From positions 372,001 to 436,000 of the forward strand of contig QEYB01000158.1 of NCBI GenBank assembly GCA_017562135.1: a stretch of 64,000 bases of DNA, written 5' to 3'. This stretch comes from Dipylidium caninum. Taxonomy: Eukaryota; Platyhelminthes; Cestoda; Cyclophyllidea; Dipylidiidae. How positions within the stretch are numbered: position 1 is the stretch's first letter; each line of letters begins with the position of its first letter. This document shows positions 1 to 10,079 of the stretch, piece by piece. The position numbers and the translations under genes are program-made. Below the pieces are notes generated by a model. It did no database searches and was not told the DNA's origin. It worked only from the letters and a program-made list of their open reading frames with translations.

Positions 1-257
1 AACCTAAATTAATCGCTTGAAGCAAAATACCCACCGTTGCTTCTCTGCCTACCTTCTAATTTCATTTTCTTCGAGCAGCCCAATTCACCCTTGTTCCCTA
101 CTACCAATTGCCAACATAATTAAAGCAAAAAACATCCTGACAGATAACACTTCAACGGTGCTACACCTGTCAGAGGAAGAAAATTAATACTAAGCTTCCA
201 ACTTCTCTAACCAAATGTCAAACAAAACTGTACAATACTCTCGGTTTACTTAAAAAA

Positions 258-2621
258 CTATGAAGCTGCCAGTTTTGCAATGATCAAGTCAACCAAATGT
301 CTCTGATGCTCCGGCAGCAAGAGGCGTGTGATACGTGTACTATTATCAACTGGGTCGAAAACATTGCCCTCCGCTTCCTCCACCTCCTCCAGAAAGCTTA
401 TCTCACAGCCCGCCAAGACCGCCGTCTCCCACACGAGATGACCGCACGCTGCCAGAGCCAGCACAACATTTCGCACCCGCGCCACTGCAACGCGCTCCTG
501 GAACCCTGTGTCTGCTGTACTGGCAGTACCATCCGCTGAGGCGGAGCTCGGATTGCCTGGCGAAATGATGGCGCCTAGGCGTGCACCGAAGTTCATGCCA
601 CGGATGGGTCCAATCCACACGAGACCGTTGCAGCCCAAGATGAGACCCACACACACATTTTGCCTTGTCTCCTCGCTCGCACTTTCTGCACTCCAACCAC
701 CACCACCACTACCACCACAACCGCCACCACCACAGGGCACGGTTACCTGATGGCGATGGATCTTCTGTCTCCGAATAAGACTGGGCGGCAGACGCAGCAC
801 ACAGCCCTCCCCCAATCGACCCGTCCTCATGCCTGGCATGTGTAGCTGGAGACTGCCGTCTCGGTAGACTTCACGCACTTCTGCCACTATCAAGTCGCCT
901 TCCTACAACATAAAACACTAGTAAGACCCTATTTTCTTTGATACACAACTGCAAAAAAATCCAACATTCAAAAGTGCTGTGTATGACTGATAAGAAAACC
1001 ATGGTTTGATTCGAACATTTGATTAGTGCTTCTACTATTAGAAGCCTCATCATGATGGACAATAATTTTTTCACCACCAGTCGAAAACCCGGTGGCCAGC
1101 AAAAAAGTACTGTGAATTAGAGAGTTGAAGTCCAGTGAGACCAGGGACGATTTCAAGAAATTCTAGTGGTGCCTTCTTAACCCCTTTGATGAAGAAAACG
1201 TATGCGAAAAGCTCGCAATTTACCATGTCTGGACAGCGAATAGACGCTTATGCTGTTAAAGAGAGCGTCGACAGATCAATGATAATCTAACAATAGGGTC
1301 TCCTGTCGTATTCAAAAACTCCAATCTGCGTAACTGACTGAATATGCTCTCCATGATGACAGCTACGACTCCAATGTGCATTGCAAGACAAACGAATAAC
1401 ACAATAGGCCAGTGCGGCAATGCATATTGACAAAAAGGATAAGTTGGGAAAAGACACCATGAAAAATAGTTGTCATAAGACACCAACAGTCACGAAACAT
1501 GTTATAGATGGTAATATGCTATCAAGTAACGAAACCAAAAAATGACAAGTATTATTTGAGTGCATTCCATCATGCGTTGATGTGCAAAGAGGAATATATT
1601 TAAATCCCAAAATAAATATGAAATCACTCATTAAAAAAAGAACAGTCGAAATAAGTAAGAAATAGTGAGGGAAATATTGACCAACAGCACATGAATTCCC
1701 CACATTTACGGTATCTTAATATAATAAACGACGAAAAGAATGGATTCTCTTCACCGAAAATGTCAATCCTCAGGAAATAGCTATTACATAAAGCTTGAAT
1801 AAAAACTCTGGAAGCAGAAAAGAATACACTGGTTTGGCATAATAGCCTGCAACCATACAAGAGATATGGCGACACAAATTTACCAAATTTACACGGAATG
1901 GCAAGTGAAAGACAATAATTTTTAAGAAGAGCTACTGGGTCTCAAGGTAGGAAATATACGAAAAGGTTAGACGCACGGGGTATTTATACGAATCTTATAA
2001 GGAAATTACTACGCAAATTACAGAAAATATAACTTACTCGCATGAATGACCGCATCGCGCGTTCGTCATCTTCTGACTTTCGACGCAACTCTCCAGTCGG
2101 TAGTTTTACATTAGCAAGGGAGAGATTTGCCAAATGGCATGAATTTACATCCACCTTCCAACGTTTCTGTTCTACCTACTCGTATATGCATACGTAAGTA
2201 GTTAAACAACTTGAGAAAACATGAGAAAAATAGGACTAAAACAACGAACCTCAATAATCCGACCCACGACAGTATCTCCGACATTTCCAGAATAACGAGT
2301 ATTAGGTGGTTCTACATAGACCAACTTATTAACTGATTTCAGACGCCCCGCCAGTGAGGCGTGCATTGGCAACGCAGAAACCGTAGGAGCGCCGGATTCA
2401 TCAACTAAGGCCGACTGGCCTAAAACCTCTGAGAAGCCACCAGCATCATCCGCCCGGTAAGTGCCATGACCGGTGATGAGATTGGCGCCTGATGTAAATA
2501 TCACCTCGCCCGGGATGGTAATTCCACGGGGGTCCTCGCTGCTATCCATCTCCCCGGCGTCGTCTGCATTACGTCCTGTGCGAGCCTCTTGCAGAATTGT
2601 AGGTGTAATCTTTATAACCAT
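258..2621 (-). CDS. EXOSC2: Exosome complex component RRP4 (EXOSC2), 3 exons
   Basis: Cap subunit of the RNA exosome, the nuclear and cytoplasmic 3'-5' RNA processing and decay complex. Exons (minus): 2621-2250, 2175-2038 and 902-258, all joined in phase 0, giving about 384 aa (human is about 293). Exon 1 carries the RRP4 N-terminal signature (PGEVIFTSGANLITGHGTY, then NKLVYVEPPNTRYSGNVGD and VVGRIIE). Exon 2 begins the S1 domain (QKRWKVDVNS, then LPTGELRRKSEDDERAMRSF). Exon 3 finishes S1 (SLQLHMPGMRTGRLGEG, RRQKIH) and carries the KH region (LILGCNGLVWIGP). The start is the ATG at 2621, the first in exon 1. The extra length is a Gly/Ser-rich insert between S1 and KH, encoded by a CCA-type microsatellite near 696-733. 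Exon 1's donor (GTTCGT) is weak but is the only in-phase choice. Identity rests on the ordered motif match; exon ends are inferred. Confidence 0.93.
696..733. repeat. ACC trinucleotide microsatellite inside EXOSC2 coding exon 3
   Basis: An imperfect (ACC)n run on the + strand. Read on the minus strand it encodes the Gly-rich linker that lengthens the EXOSC2 protein between S1 and KH, and the frame stays open through it. Confidence 0.8.
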
Positions 2622-2627
2622 AGTTAA

Positions 2628-2679
2628 CTAAAATAAAATGAAACAACTATGTGAATAGATCTAGCCCTCCATTACTCAC
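2628..2679 (-). promoter_or_regulatory. Short 5'UTR intron or trans-splice acceptor before EXOSC2
   Basis: Six bases upstream of the EXOSC2 ATG the minus strand has a pyrimidine-rich acceptor (TTTTATTTTAG). A consensus donor (GTGAGT) lies 52 nt further upstream. This reads either as a 52-nt 5'UTR intron or as a spliced-leader acceptor, which flatworms commonly use close to the start codon. Sequence alone does not separate the two. Confidence 0.45.
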
Positions 2680-2689
2680 CGCGCGAGTA

Positions 2690-4532
2690 GGCCACCGACC
2701 GACAGACGGTTTCAAAAACACCGCGTCCGGCCTTGAGAAGCGATTATAAGCACAATATTGAACATAATTATATTTTAGAATACTTTACGATTTCACAGGG
2801 AATAGTATACTCAAATAGATATTGTCCAGTATAACAGCTGCACAACTTTTTTTCAATAACATGAGAGCAAATTTCTATTGTACTTTTGGAGTGTTTTACA
2901 AGTGCACAACCGTAGCTTATCACGGCGTTGGGCATTGGTTAACACCAAACCCTCCAGGAACATTTATGTCCATTTGTAAGACTTTGGAAGGGAAGACAAC
3001 CCTACAGCTAAATAACCCGTTTTTCCCACTCAATTACTCATTCAGCTGAGAGTGAACGACAGGCATGGAAGCTGATAGGGCCACTTGGGAGGACATAATA
3101 GCGTATAGATGCAATGAAACAAATCATAGAACATACACTTTAAAACACTATACTCAAGTCTGATGCATCTATTTTGAACATTGGCAGTTTGTTTCCCTTG
3201 AAGAATGCTCCTTCTTAGTGGTTGAAGCTCTAATGATAGCTGTTACGGGCATTAGATTGACTGGTTCTATGAAGTTAGCCTGTTCTGACATATCGTTTGT
3301 CAAGATGGAAGGGCTTTTTATCACCGCCTTTTCTGGCATTGGGGCAGGAAAGAGACAGGGAGGGGAGCTTGTAACTGGCGTCTTCGAGATGTTTAATTCT
3401 TGATGGAAAGGATGGACATGTCAAATGAACTTGATTAACTAAAAGACGGGAAATGTTTGGCTCCCCGATACAGCAGAATGAAGCATAAGGCGCTAAATGT
3501 ACGTTTGACATTTACCCCTCACGCGGGAACTTATTTGACAATAATTACAGCCGCATTTTATTGCAAGTGAGGAAAATTGCCATCCTCCCACACATCAGAT
3601 GCAACATAATCTTCGAGCGATGATAATTACTTCCGAGTAGAGTAGAAAAAGGTTCTTGGTAGCTGGATTGTTTCCCCTACTTCTTTTTTTAACGGCCGAG
3701 TTTTTCACTTCGCAAACCCATTCAGAATGTCGCGAAGGCGACGCGAATTCATTAGTTTCCCGGATTCTTAATTCTTCAGAGCAGTGACAAATATCCGCAA
3801 ACTAACAATCCATCATAATGAACGCTCCTTACTAACTGAAATTAGTGCAAAATTACAATACCGTACACTCTCATAACTTGTGTTTAAGGTTGAAAAAAAC
3901 GGCGTCACGTTTGCGCAACAGAGAAAAAGTAAAATATTTAATGTAATTTCGCAACCTTTCATGAATAGAAAATGAAAAAGGCGCTCTAATATTTCCTGAC
4001 ATACGCAGCTGGGCTCCCGCCTTCCTCTTATCTTCCATTTATTACAAAGGAGGATGAGGTCTGTGAGGGTAGTGGATGCCATAGGGGCCGCGAATGGCAT
4101 TTGCTTTCGTAGAATGGTATGTGCAGAAGACGTTGCCGGCGGAGAGGCTTCCTCACCCCGGACCAGTTCATCAGTCAACCATCAACACGGCCCTCGTACC
4201 GGTATAACGTGAGCCTCCAAATTTTTCTTCGCAGTCTGTGCCACATCCGACGGTCGCAGATGCGAGGTCTCGTAGCTTTAGGACACTCAACTGCTAAGCT
4301 GACGTCGACTCCGCGGTTGCTTGGTGAGAACGTGGAGGAGAAACGAGAAGCCCCACCTGCGAATTGGTCCCATTACACGAACTGACGCCCACTTTCCCAC
4401 TGCAGACAGGTCTGGTTGGGTGAAATCGCGCCTCCGTGGTGTCGGCTGACGCAGTTGGTTTGATTCGCCCTCTTTCAACTGCGAACTCAATCCTCGCAGC
4501 GCCAAGTGCTCATGTTGAGACAAAGCTTAGGA
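2690..4532. other. Non-coding intergenic stretch upstream of EXOSC2
   Basis: Mostly AT-rich sequence with only short open frames that lack codon-like character or family resemblance. No RNA gene, tandem repeat or mobile-element signature was recognised. Confidence 0.5.
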
Positions 4533-4856
4533 AGCGAGGCTGAGGCATCCTGCGGCAGAGATGAGTGCTGATGAAAGTTGGGTGAAGGTTCAATTAGGCG
4601 GACTGTTATGGCGAGACACCAGAGGTTGCCGCGACCCATTGAAAACGCGGTGGCTTCGGAGGAGGCTTCGGGAGGACCGTCGACTCACAGGGGGTTCGTC
4701 GACACGTTGAATGTTGGGGGCTCTTTGAGCGAAGGTGTCACGATTATGGCGACCCAAGTACAACCCCAGGAGTCTCGGGACGGGATGGCTTTGATCTGAG
4801 CCAAGTCGGCCTCACGTCAGCAAACCATGGCGAAAGTGTCGGAGGAATTGCCGTCA

Positions 4857-4888
<32 letters not shown>

Positions 4889-5048
4889 GTCAAAGCCCGT
4901 AACACTCTCAGTACTGGAGGATCTGGTCGGGTGATTGCGCACCACTCCTAGTCGAATGGTGCTGGAGGCGGCGTCGCGGTTGGAAGCTGGCAAAATGGAG
5001 GCTTTCAAGGCATGTCCCGTGAGTGCTGCACACCGGACTGTGTTTGGC
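4533..5048 (-). pseudogene. Inverted decayed copy of BTB-gene exon 3 plus intron 4 fragment
   Basis: Read on the minus strand, about 4648-5048 matches + strand 19003-19424 (the end of intron 2, the exon 3 acceptor and most of exon 3 of the BTB gene) with few substitutions, including the Asp-rich trinucleotide run. From about 4647 down to 4533 the match jumps to + strand 21906-22020, inside intron 4 of the same gene. The copy has single-base insertions relative to the gene (one in the CAACCGCGACG stretch, one just after the GCCATGG motif) and a 14-base deletion, and the reading frame closes soon after the Asp run. It has no promoter, start or downstream exons, so it is a non-functional segmental copy rather than a gene. 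The order of events is inference. Confidence 0.85.
4853..4891. repeat. GTC/GAC trinucleotide microsatellite (Asp run in pseudo-exon)
   Basis: A run of about 13 GTC-type triplets on +, that is GAC on -, matching the longer interrupted run at 19159-19214 in the parental exon. Length differs between the copies, as expected for slippage. Confidence 0.85.
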
Positions 5049-6205
5049 ACGGACGATTTTTCCCCTTTTTCCGGCTCGATGTCTTTCAAGGACGGTCTGG
5101 TTATGTCTTCAAGGGGAAAAGGCGGGGAAGCAGATCGTATATCTGCGTCCACAAGTCTCTAAAGATATTCCCCGCCGTCAGTCGCAAGTGAGACATGAAG
5201 GAAATTATAAGGCAGTGTGCAAGACACTAGGATGTGCACAGTCTTCAAAGCCGTCTACACGTCGTTTCATATTCCTTCGACGTAAATTGCGGACGATTTT
5301 CGAATTTATTTTTGTATCCTCCAGACGTTTCTCTCCCCTCCAGTCCGGCGACATCATTCGCTTCGGAAGACGCGTCCACAATGTGGCCGCTGCTCTTCGT
5401 CTTTCGGACTAAGCAAACACACCCGTTTAATAGTTTTCATACAAGTAATCTGCGCGTAATCGCCCATGCGCAAAAAAAAGAAATCACCGTGTGAAAGGAG
5501 AGAAAGTTCAACTCCAGGGTTTCTCAACTTCGCAGATCAGACGGACACCACGTCGTGCACCCCACGATGGTCGTTTGCAGCCCCGCGTAGCGGTCAGTCG
5601 TGACTTTTTCTGCCCTGCTCAGAGTCCTCGTCCACTCGAGTTCGTCTGTGGCCTCGCAGCCACCTCCGCCGCCAGCGGACGAGGAGGTGGCGCCCCATCC
5701 GCGGTGAGAACAGCAAAAGAAGTGGACGGTGGAGCTCCCGCCCTGCGGCAGACAGCCTTATCCACACCGGCAGGCTGTTGAACCGCCTTCGAGGCCTCGT
5801 CGAAAGAGCACCTCTTGCCGAAATCACGCACCAAGGGACTTCGTATCGCGTCCTTTCCCGTTCAGGACTCTGCCTTCGCCTTCTGTATGGTCGGGCTGAG
5901 CCTAACGATGCCTTTCTTTTCACACGGGCAGTGTTTTTTTGCTCTGTCTTTGGCCCCAAGTGGTCTTCTCACTTCCCCCTGTCTGCGCTCCAGATGGCAG
6001 CGCTAATTGCCTCCCCAGCGCTTCGACGCGTCGCCTCGGACGAGGGAAGCGAACGCCGCAAAGAGGGCAGGACGGAAGACGGCAGGGGCGACTTCCCCCT
6101 GCGTTTGCAAATCATCTCTCCCCCTCTGAGGCGTGGAAGACAAATAATTTTGGTGTCAGTTTGGGGAGGAGGAGTACAAAACATCCAACTTCATCCTGGA
6201 AGACG
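5049..6205. other. Non-coding region upstream of KU1
   Basis: GC-rich sequence with long but overlapping, unrelated open frames on both strands. None shows splice-bounded conservation or a recognisable domain. It ends at the KU1 promoter. Confidence 0.45.
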
Positions 6206-6227
6206 ACTTCCGGTGTGAACTATAAAA
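6206..6227 (+). promoter_or_regulatory. KU1 core promoter: ACTTCCGGTG box plus TATA
   Basis: ACTTCCGGTG, five spacer bases, then TATAAAA, 48 bp before the KU1 ATG. The identical decamer with the identical 5-base spacing precedes KU2. The decamer resembles an ETS-factor core (CCGGAAGT on the other strand), but the binding factor is unknown. Confidence 0.7.
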
Positions 6228-6274
6228 ATATTGTGCGCGGACAGCCGCCTCGAATTCGCTCCCGCCTCGCCACC

Positions 6275-6806
6275 ATGTTCGCTGCTCTCGTGCTGCTCGC
6301 CGTCTTTGCGATCGCCTTCTCCGAAAGGTGAGTTTCGGGGCCGCACAAGTCAAACTCTGAGCCGCGTAGATGAGGCTCCAACCTGACACGAGGAGGTGTT
6401 TACTCGCATGCAGTCATCAGGCACTCGTAGCTCTCTCGGGCACTGAGCCCGTGAGGCCTCAATTAAAGCCCCCCCCCCCCCCGGCGCTTGTCTTTTCACT
6501 CACACAACGCGGGGGCTAGAGAGGTGACGCCTCCAAACCTCAAAATGAGTTGGCACTCGCGCATCTCTTGTCAAGGCTGCCTACGCCTCGACACTCGCCT
6601 AACACACGCCTCTGCCTCTTCCTTTAGCTCGAATTGACCCTTGTCGGCTGCCAATTGAACGCGGTCTTGGCCGGGGCCACTTCCTCACGTGGGGTTTCGA
6701 TCAGCAGTCGGGTGAATGCGTCCGCTTCTCATACGGCGGCTGGGGTGGCAACAAGAACCATTTCGACTCGAAGGAGGAATGCGAGAGCCTGTGCGGCATC
6801 CGTTGA
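6275..6806 (+). CDS. KU1: secreted one-domain Kunitz-type protein lacking the Cys14-Cys38 pair; apparent frameshift
   Basis: Exon 1 is 6275-6327: a strong GCCACCATG start and a signal peptide (MFAALVLLAVFAIAFSE), donor GTGAGT. Exon 2 is 6628-6806, acceptor TTTAG, encoding a 55-residue Kunitz domain (DPCRLPIERG to FDSKEECESLCGIR, stop). In BPTI numbering Cys5, 30, 51 and 55 are present, Cys14 is Gly and Cys38 is Trp (YGGWGGN), so one disulfide is removed cleanly. P1 would be Arg. Exon 1 ends with two spare bases while the Kunitz frame of exon 2 needs one, so the splice as read hits a stop. One fewer A in the GAAAG before the donor would restore phase. It may be an assembly indel or a young pseudogene. 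An AATAAA lies at 6852, 46 bp after the stop. It would act extracellularly, as a protease inhibitor or channel ligand by family analogy. Confidence 0.8.
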
Positions 6807-6851
6807 GGAGGCGCTCTGCCCGCCTCCCCCTCCTGTCGGCAGTCAGTCATT

Positions 6852-6857
6852 AATAAA
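6852..6857 (+). terminator. KU1 polyadenylation signal AATAAA
   Basis: AATAAA shortly after the KU1 stop, followed by CGCGCGTTAAC. The same tail (CGCGCGTTTAAC) follows KU2, consistent with tandem duplication of the whole transcription unit. Confidence 0.7.
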
Positions 6858-6879
6858 CGCGCGTTAACCTAACTCAAAC

Positions 6880-9010
6880 TTCCTTTTTACTCTTGAGAGT
6901 CCGCAGCGATCCAATGCTCGGCGCGGCTTCGTTCCGGTACCGAGGAACGGAAATTTTAGTTTGGAAACTATGGAGCGGGCATTGGACTTAAATAGAGAAG
7001 TAAAACCTCAATCGAAATAAACTTCCATTGGCTTCCACGAATTTCTGCTAAGGGGTTCGCAAGTAATATATACTTTTCGAAAGGATCCTAGTATTTCGAG
7101 TTAATAAAGGACTATAAGGGTTCTCAAATATCATCTTGCCTACTAATATTGCTGAGTGTTAATGCGAAAACTGTACAATTGGCATTGGGTGATAAAAGAA
7201 GACAAAAAGTACCATTTTTACACAATTTATTGTATCCTGTAGAATTAAATTCTATTGGCGTCGCGGCTTTCTATCGCCCATTTCGTGTGTAAAATGTACG
7301 TTTCCGAAGAAAGCCCTTTTTTTGCGAGTCTTCATTAGTACCATTTTGGTAGCTGATATTGCTAAGTGTTACTTGGAAAAGTATGAAATAGAAGCTGAAC
7401 ACACGTAGAAAATAAAATGCACATTTCTTTGGAATGTTTGTTTCATTCAGTAGAAATAACTGCCGTTAGCACCTACGAATATTCGTTAGCGATTTGGGGA
7501 ATTAAGTTGTGCCATCTTGAAGGAATTTTCGTTATTTCGAGCTAAATAAATGATTCCAAGTTTTATTTAGTGTAAATGTCGTTATTAACATTCGTAAGAG
7601 TTAGTTGGTCAAACCATTACAGTCTCAATTACTTAATGAATATCTGAATCTTAAACATAAGTCGTAATGTCGAAGAAGATAATAATTGGACGGAGAAATA
7701 TCCAGCTGAGTAAAGCGAAGCTGACGAAAATTCCTCCCAGCTTGGAAGTTAATTTGTCAACAGGAATTTAAGCTTTATGCGGTCGGCGCACTTGAGCCCC
7801 ACTTTTGTTCTTTTCAATCATTTGCTGGATGTAGATGTTTGATCACAGATTAAACTTCTAATATTGGGTTGGGAATTGTTAAGCAGGATTTGGGTAAAAA
7901 AATCAAAAAGAAAAGCGAGTTTTTCACGTTAATCATTGCGTTCTATCGAAACCATTTCCACTGGTAATTTGGACTTGAAACTCCTTGAACTGCCCCATGA
8001 TTCAACTTGAACTCGTAAAAGAAAAGTGGGTGTAAATCGCGTTTCGTTTTCATTCGGTTTGGGCGGGAAGCTAAGGAGAATCATTATATAAACACGGGAA
8101 AACTATAAGGAGGGAGTAAGAAGTACGCCATTTAAATTTAGAAGCATAAACAACTAGTCCGCTTTGCAACGTTTCGCACTTGATCACCAGCGAAACGAAA
8201 ACACCGGTTTAATTGTATCCAACTTGCTACTTTTTCACGGTCATCGCGTTGTATCGTGGAACCCTAAACTCCCAGCTGCGCTAGAACCGTCTCTTAAAGG
8301 TCGCCTCATTCGTTTGAGAGCGCTGGCCTCCAGAGTGTGCGGAGAATGAACGCATTTTCGCGGCGTCCCAATAAACTTATTTGGGGTCGCCCGCTCAGTG
8401 CTAACTTAGCAGTCGCCCACACCCCCAACTGCTGCGTCCGCCGCCCTGTTAAACGTCTCCTATCGGCCCTAAATTGTCGCGGATCTTCTACTAACGCCAA
8501 AGGGGTCAAAATCAGCACCGATTTACCCCCCGAATCGCCAGCATTCTTTCGATAGTGAAGTCGCCAATCCGCTTCCACGAATCCGGGCTTTTCTTTGGCT
8601 CAGAGAATCTCGTCTCATTTGAAGACGGGGACAGGAAACAGACACGCAGTCGCCAGAAGTGAGTTTTCTGATCAACTTTTCCTCGAAAACCTCCACCCTG
8701 ACGACAGACTGTTTCTTTCGCCACCGTACTGTGACGTTGGGGACAAAACCAAACGCTCCAAAAAGCCCTCATCGCTCGACACGGACATTGACACAGCACA
8801 AGGCGACCGGCGGGTGGAGAGCTCAGGGCATTAAAGGCGTCTGCGCCAATGGCTCAACCTCTTAACTGACTCTTCCCACTCCGAAAGTGTCCAACAGGCC
8901 GGCGTGGCTGCACAATCAGCCTCGAGTGGAAGCATGAATTGCCCTTATGTCGGCACTTACTTCCTCTCTCGCCCAGAATTTGTCTCTCCCTCGCTCCTGC
9001 CAGCCTAACT
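6880..9010. other. Intergenic spacer between KU1 and KU2
   Basis: About 2.1 kb. The part at 6950-8150 is AT-rich with no sizeable open frame. The 8160-8930 part is richer in GC with only overlapping chance frames. No repeat, RNA or domain signature was recognised. Confidence 0.5.
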
Positions 9011-9031
9011 ACTTCCGGTGAGGACTATAAA
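9011..9031 (+). promoter_or_regulatory. KU2 core promoter: ACTTCCGGTG box plus TATA
   Basis: ACTTCCGGTG, five bases, then TATAAA, 38 bp before the KU2 ATG. The decamer and spacing are identical to KU1 while the flanking sequence differs, which suggests a retained regulatory element. Confidence 0.7.
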
Positions 9032-9069
9032 CAGACGTGGCTGGCGACGGGGCGCCAACAGCTCCGAGG

Positions 9070-9523
9070 ATGTCTCCTGTGTGCCTTCTCCTCGTCCTTT
9101 CTACTAGTCGGATTGTCTGAGGGTGAGTTTGCGCCGCGGTTTGTACGCTTTTCACATCCACAGAAGCATCTTCGTCAGCCCAGATGCATTCACCCAAACA
9201 TTATCAGAACTTTAGCCATCTCGTGGGGCGCTGATCGCGTTTCCACTCTGACACCTTCTCTAGGGTGTTTCGGCTGCGAATGAAGGCCTTAGGAAATGCC
9301 TAAAAATTTCATATTTATGCTCCCTTTCCCTCGAGGTCGGACCGACCCCTGCCGACTGCCCATCGACCCGGGAAGATGCCTCGCCTTCTTCCACAAATGG
9401 GGCGTGAATCAGGAGACCAGTCGTTGCGAGTTATTCGTCTACGGCGGCTGTGGAGGCAACGCCAACAAGTTCGACTCGCGAGAGGAGTGCGAGATTGCGT
9501 GCAGCCACGTCGTCGGGGCGTAG
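9070..9523 (+). CDS. KU2: secreted one-domain Kunitz inhibitor with all six cysteines
   Basis: Exon 2 (9336-9523) is a canonical Kunitz domain with Cys5, 14, 30, 38, 51 and 55 (DPCRLPIDPGRC, YGGCGGNANKF, DSREECEIAC). P1 after Cys14 is Leu, which favours chymotrypsin- or elastase-like targets over trypsin. Exon 1 is 9070-9122 with donor GTGAGT. The frame that splices in phase (ending LSEG, then RTDPC) encodes a hydrophobic leader but has no in-frame ATG. The only ATG (9070), placed like that of KU1, is one base out of frame and reaches a TGA just before the donor. So the gene has either an extra base in exon 1 (real or assembly) or an unannotated upstream start. The spacing from ATG to donor is 53 nt, exactly as in KU1. 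The 3' tail resembles that of KU1, but with AATAAC in place of AATAAA. Confidence 0.84.
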
Positions 9524-9998
9524 GCAAGACCTCCCAAATCACCCGCGAACATAGTTTCTGATGGCCACTTTTGCTTCTTAATAACACCAACGCGCGTTTA
9601 ACTGACCCCAACGCGACTTCTCCTTCGCGGGTCGGGCTGGTGATGGGTAGGCTGGTGGGAGGGCGGTCGGAGAGGAGGAGGCGGAGGTTGCGTGAGGGCA
9701 AACTCCTTGGTTGACTGGTTGACGCGCCACACGCGCCCGGAGGTGGTCCGCTCTCGACTCACACCGAGGAAACGGACCATCTCGTGTCTGTCGGACCACC
9801 GCGGACGATACGTGGAGGCGTGGAGGTGGGCAACATTTTGCCTGCTACAAAAGACTTTCGATAACCGCGGAGGCGGAGGCAGCCGGTTCGCGGCGGAGCG
9901 ATCGGCTGTCCTTAGAACCGCCGGCGATGGAGCATTACGTTAAAATAGCAGGCGAATAGGCTCATCGTTTCCTCAGACTGGTCGAAAATGGAAGAACA

Positions 9999-10004
9999 TT
10001 TAAT
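9999..10004 (-). terminator. KU3 polyadenylation signal ATTAAA
   Basis: Minus-strand ATTAAA about 75 bp after the KU3 stop. No other AATAAA-like hexamer is as well placed. Confidence 0.5.
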
Positions 10005-10079
10005 GAAGCGGGTTGTTTTGTCGCTGAGGGAGAGCAAAACGTCGTCAGTGAGGCGCGGGGAGAGGGAAGACCAGGCGAC

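Noticed and set aside
4817..5152. 111-codon minus-strand frame with an Asp run
   Set aside because: It is the decayed inverted copy of BTB exon 3, with indels and an early stop; not a separate gene.
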